From positions 110,003,316 through 110,067,315 of the forward strand of contig NC_089222.1 of the NCBI RefSeq assembly GCF_963924675.1: a DNA stretch of 64,000 nucleotides, given 5' to 3'. Under the pieces are notes generated by a model. It worked only from the letters and a program-made list of their open reading frames with translations. It made no database searches and was not told where the DNA came from. Source of the DNA: Phocoena phocoena (lineage: Eukaryota; Chordata; Mammalia; Artiodactyla; Phocoenidae). Both the position numbers and the translations under genes were made by a program. Positions 61,152 through 64,000 of the stretch are shown here, one piece after another; the first letter of the stretch is position 1, and each line of letters opens with the position of its first letter.

Positions 61152-61248
61152 GCGTCTCCCGCCCGTCTCTGGGGTCCGCGGTTTTAGCTGCGGCTCGCGC
61201 CCGTCTCTGGGGTTCGCGCTTTTAGCCGCGGCTCGCGCCCGTCTCTGG
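61152..61248 (-). repeat. 38-bp tandem units in L1 5' UTR, copy 2
   Basis: Unit starts (complement CTGG ends) fall at 61172, 61210 and 61248, exactly 38 bp apart: two full units and a partial third. Copy 1 has three full units and a partial. Confidence 0.9.
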
Positions 61249-61394
61249 AGTTCCTTTAAGCAGCGCTCTTAAACCCCTCTCCTCGCGCACCAGGAAACAA
61301 AGAGGGAAGAAAAAGTCTCTTGCCTCTTCGGCCGGTGCAGGCTTTTCCCCGAACTCCCTCCCGGCTAGTCGTGGTGCACTAACCCCTTCAGGCT

Positions 61395-61778
61395 ATGTTC
61401 AAGCCGCCAACCCCAGTCCTCTCCCTGAGCTCCGTCCAAAACCAAAACCCGAGCCTCAGCTCGCAGCCCCGCCCACCCCGGCGGGTGAGCAGACAAGCCT
61501 CTCGGGTTGGTGAGTGCCGGTCGACACCGATCGTCTGTGCAGGAATCTCCCCGCTTTGCCCTCCGCACCCGTCGCTGTGCACTACTCCGCGGTCCCGAAA
61601 CTCCCCCCTCTGCCTCCCGCAGTCTCCGCCCGCGGAGGGACTTCCTAGTGTGTGGAAACTTTTCCTCCTTCACAGCTCCCTCCCACTGGTGCAGGTGCCG
61701 TCCTTATTCTTTTGTCTCTGTTTTTTCTTTTGCCCTACCCAGTTACGTGGGGAGTTTCTTGCCTTTTGGGAGGTCTGA
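61395..61778 (+). CDS. Antisense 5' UTR open frame, ORF0-like (127 aa), copy 2
   Basis: Same position, length and start (MFKPPTPVLSLSS) as the antisense frame in copy 1. It is proline/serine/leucine-rich with a hydrophobic C-terminal third. No recognised domain. The splice donor found in copy 1 is lost here: the sequence reads CAG|TTACGT at 61740-61748, with TT in place of the donor GT. Whether it is translated is unknown. A 101-codon frame at 61507-61812 overlaps it in another phase in both copies. Confidence 0.35.
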   Translation: MFKPPTPVLSLSSVQNQNPSLSSQPRPPRRVSRQASRVGECRSTPIVCAGISPLCPPHPSLCTTPRSRNSPLCLPQSPPAEGLPSVWKLFLLHSSLPLVQVPSLFFCLCFFFCPTQLRGEFLAFWEV

Positions 61779-61883
61779 GGTCTTCTGCCAGCCTTCAGTA
61801 GGAGTTCTGTAGGAGTTGTTCCACGTGTGGATGTATTTCTGGTGTATCCGTGGGGAGGAAGGTGATCTCCGCGTCTTACTCTT

Positions 61884-61893
61884 CCGCCATCTT
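61884..61893 (-). promoter_or_regulatory. YY1-type motif at L1 5' end (copy 2)
   Basis: CCGCCATCTT on the + strand, the complement of AAGATGGCGG, about 12 nt from the element's 5' end, as in copy 1. Confidence 0.6.
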
Positions 61894-61907
61894 CAAGGTC
61901 CCCCCTC

Positions 61908-61920
61908 AAAAAGATTTTTT
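61908..61920. repeat. Target-site duplication of L1 copy 2 (right)
   Basis: AAAAAGATTTTTT, a perfect match to 54343-54355, followed by AAAAGCC. Confidence 0.85.
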
Positions 61921-62500
61921 AAAAGCCAAAATGTTCAGATTTTTTCCCCCTTTGAATTTTTTGTTTAGATTTCTAGTATTTTCTAGATAACATGATTTCT
62001 AATTTTAACCTTATTACGTGTTTGACCTTTCTATCATTTGTTTTGATATTTTTCTCATCTTTTAGTAGGGTGTTTAATTTAGTTGTCATTCATTCTTTTA
62101 TAAATCTAAGTATTAATTCTATCACTTTGTTTCTATTTACCTCTGAGCAGTACTTTATCACACAGGTTTTGGTATGTTTTGTTTGTGTTTTTAATTTGTA
62201 ACTTCAAATGTCTTTGATACAAGGAATTTTTAGCAATACTTTTTAATTAGCAGAAATTAAAGTCTTTTTTTCATTTTATAAATTCAGGTTTCACTGCAGT
62301 GAAAGCATATAGTAATGTCTATATTTCATCTATGTTAGTGGAATTACTGAATATGGTGAGATTAGCTTTATGGTTAATTATTGTGAATATTCTATTAACA
62401 CTTTAAAAGATGATGCATTCACTATTTTAAAGAGAGACTACAACTCAACTAAATCTGAATTAATAATTTTTAACTTTTCTGTATATTTAAATATTTTTTC
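61921..62500 (-). repeat. Old L1M, antisense, continuation right of copy 2
   Basis: Continues the antisense element interrupted by copy 2. 'tctgagcagtactttatcacacaggttttggtatg' region is the linker between endonuclease and RT, and 'aattattgtgaatattctatt' lies towards the endonuclease. Two + frames of 67-69 codons are antisense noise. Confidence 0.62.
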
Positions 62501-62554
62501 ATTAATTTGTTCAGTTAGGTATAGAGAAGGTAAATTAAGATCTCGTATTTTTCC

Positions 62555-63005
62555 CCAAATGGAAAGAACCTGAATATATACCAAAAGATGAATGGGCAAA
62601 TAAAAAATATATTTCATATAATGAAATATTATTCAGCAATTTAAAAATGTGATTTACGAATCATGCTATCACGTGGATAAATCTTGAAAATATTTAAGTG
62701 AAAGAAGTAAATTGCAAAAAACCACATATTTTATGATTCCATTTATGAAAAATGTCAAGAACAAGCAACTCCATAGAGACAGAAATTAGATTAGGGAAAT
62801 GGCTAGGAAAACTACTAGAGTAGGAAGGGGGGAATGACTACTAATGGGTGCAGAATTTCATTTGGGGGTCACCAAAATGTTAAAAAAAAATGATTATGAT
62901 GATGACTACAAAACATTGTGAATCTAGAAAAAGTCATTGAACTTTATAATTTAAACAGGTCAGTTGTATGGTATGTCAATTATATCTCAATAAAGGTGTT
63001 AAGAA
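62555..63005 (+). repeat. Old L1 (L1MA/MB-like) 3' end, sense
   Basis: 'agatgaatgggcaaataaaaaata', 'atgaaatattattcagcaattt', 'acatattttatgattccatttatg', 'ccatagagacagaaattagattag', 'tatctcaataaaggtgttaag' and an A-rich end. Classic L1 ORF2 end plus 3' UTR in sense orientation, without an open frame. Confidence 0.82.
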
Positions 63006-63014
63006 AAATATTTT

Positions 63015-64000
63015 ATACCATCCTATTGTGTTTCTTTTTAAATTGATGTATAACAACATATATCACTGTACAAATTTAAGGTATAAAATATTTTGATTTG
63101 ATATATTTATATATTGTAATATGATTGCAATTATAGCAATAATTAATACCTCTATCATATCACATAATTAAAATTTGTTTCTAGTGGTTGGAATAATTAA
63201 GATCTAATTTTCTAGCAAGTTTGATGCTTATAATAATGTTGTCTATATTCACTACACTGTGCATTATATCTCTAGGGTTGATTTATTACTTGTTGTAAGT
63301 GCCATCTTTTTTATCCCCTCACCCTCTATCCCCTGGTAACAATCATTGTACTCTCTGATTTCATAAGTTTATCTTTTTTATATTCCACATATAAGTGATA
63401 TCATACAGTATTTGTTTTTGTCTGACTTAAATATTTCACTAAGCATAATGTCCTCAACATCCATATATGTTGTTGTAAATGGCAGGATATCTTTCTTTCT
63501 CACGGCTAAATAATATTCCACTTTATATATATACACACAGGTATATATATCACATTTTCTTTATCTATTCATATGTTGATGGGCACTTAAGTTGTTTCCA
63601 TATCTTGGCTCTTGTGAATAATAATGCAATAAACATAGGAGTGCATGTATCTCTTTGATATCCTGTTTTCATTTCCTTTGGTATATACCCAGAAGAGGAA
63701 TTGCTGGATCATATAGAAGATCAATTTTCAACTTTTTGAAGAAACTCCATATTGTTTTCCATACTGGCTGAACCAATCTGCATTACCTTCAACAGTGTAC
63801 AAGGGTTTCTTTTTCTCCACATCCTTGCCAATACTTGTTATCTCCTGTCTTCTTGATGATAGTCATTCTAACAGGTTTGAGGTAACATCTCATTGTGGTT
63901 TTGATTTGTATTTCCCTAATGATTAATGATGTTCCACAGTGTTTTATGTACCTGTTGGACATCTATATATCTTCTTTGGAAAAATGTCCATTTAGTTCCT
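63015..64000 (-). repeat. Old L1, antisense, 3' end, runs off the window
   Basis: Antisense L1 3' UTR and ORF2 end: 'attgatgtataacaacatat', 'cccctggtaacaatcattgtactc', 'ggcacttaagttgtttcc', 'ttgctggatcatatagaag', 'ctccacatccttgccaa'. Continues past 64000. Head-to-head 3' ends with the element at 62555-63005. Confidence 0.82.

Larger units (their letters stand above)
54356..61905 (-). mobile_element. Full-length young L1, copy 2 (both ORFs open)
   Basis: Complete 7.55-kb LINE-1 on the minus strand: 5' end GGGGGGACC at 61905, 5' UTR (59491-61905), ORF1 (58597-59490), ORF2 (54726-58538 from the canonical Met), 3' UTR with AATAAA on the minus strand (54373-54368), and a short A tail. A perfect 13-bp TSD flanks it. 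It was inserted into an older L1M. Intact ORFs, a complete promoter and a clean TSD make it a candidate for retrotransposition competence. It is closely similar throughout to copy 1 at 18.4-26.0 kb. Confidence 0.97.
59491..61905 (-). promoter_or_regulatory. L1 copy 2 5' UTR with internal promoter / CpG island
   Basis: About 2.4 kb. It is CpG-dense at 60830-61660, has three 38-bp tandem units (two complete) at 61152-61248, and the internal ~263-bp duplication at about 60000-60660, with (GGAA)/(GAAA) purine tracts on the + strand. It is roughly 34 bp shorter than the copy 1 5' UTR, mostly explained by one missing 38-bp unit. Confidence 0.8.

Overview
This window is mammalian genomic DNA, most likely from a cetacean (whale, dolphin or porpoise). 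The main evidence is a set of CHR-type, tRNA-derived SINEs with the 'ggcttccctggtggcgcagtgg' type of head typical of Cetacea and their cetartiodactyl relatives, together with full-length L1 elements whose 5' end reads GGGGGACCTTGAAGATGGCGG. I found no host protein-coding exon, tRNA or rRNA gene that I could support. The window reads as a gene desert or a very large intron, AT-rich and filled with layered retrotransposons.

Layout. 1-5 kb: a probable ERV LTR, a MIR, a decayed antisense L1M and a (CA)n tract. 5.4-8 kb: SINEs nested in old and intermediate L1 pieces, including an L1 with a 5' inversion. 8-10.6 kb: no recognisable feature. 10.6-16.3 kb: a second inverted L1, a SINE, a MaLR-type LTR and a long antisense L1M. 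18.4-26.0 kb: full-length young L1 copy 1 (+), with intact ORF1 and an ORF2 cut by one nonsense codon. 26-42.7 kb: mostly unannotated AT-rich DNA with scattered SINEs, a third inverted L1, an L1 3' end, an L1M piece and microsatellites. 42.7-51.6 kb: MIRs, an L2 and decayed L1M pieces in both orientations. 52.7-53.7 kb: a MER5A-like DNA transposon and an antisense solo LTR. 54.36-61.9 kb: full-length young L1 copy 2 (-), with ORF1 and ORF2 both open, inserted into an older L1M. 62.5-64 kb: two further old L1s, the last running off the edge.

The only intact coding capacity belongs to the two young L1s. ORF1p (297 aa, RNA-binding chaperone) and ORF2p (about 1,270 aa, endonuclease plus reverse transcriptase) form the ribonucleoprotein that performs target-primed reverse transcription. 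The same machinery mobilises SINEs, and the target-site duplications here show its products. The points most worth following up are: copy 2 as a potentially competent element; the antisense open frame conserved at the same place in both 5' UTRs, with a strong splice donor in one copy only; promoter-proximal 38-bp repeats that differ in number between copies; and three L1 insertions with the same inverted structure.
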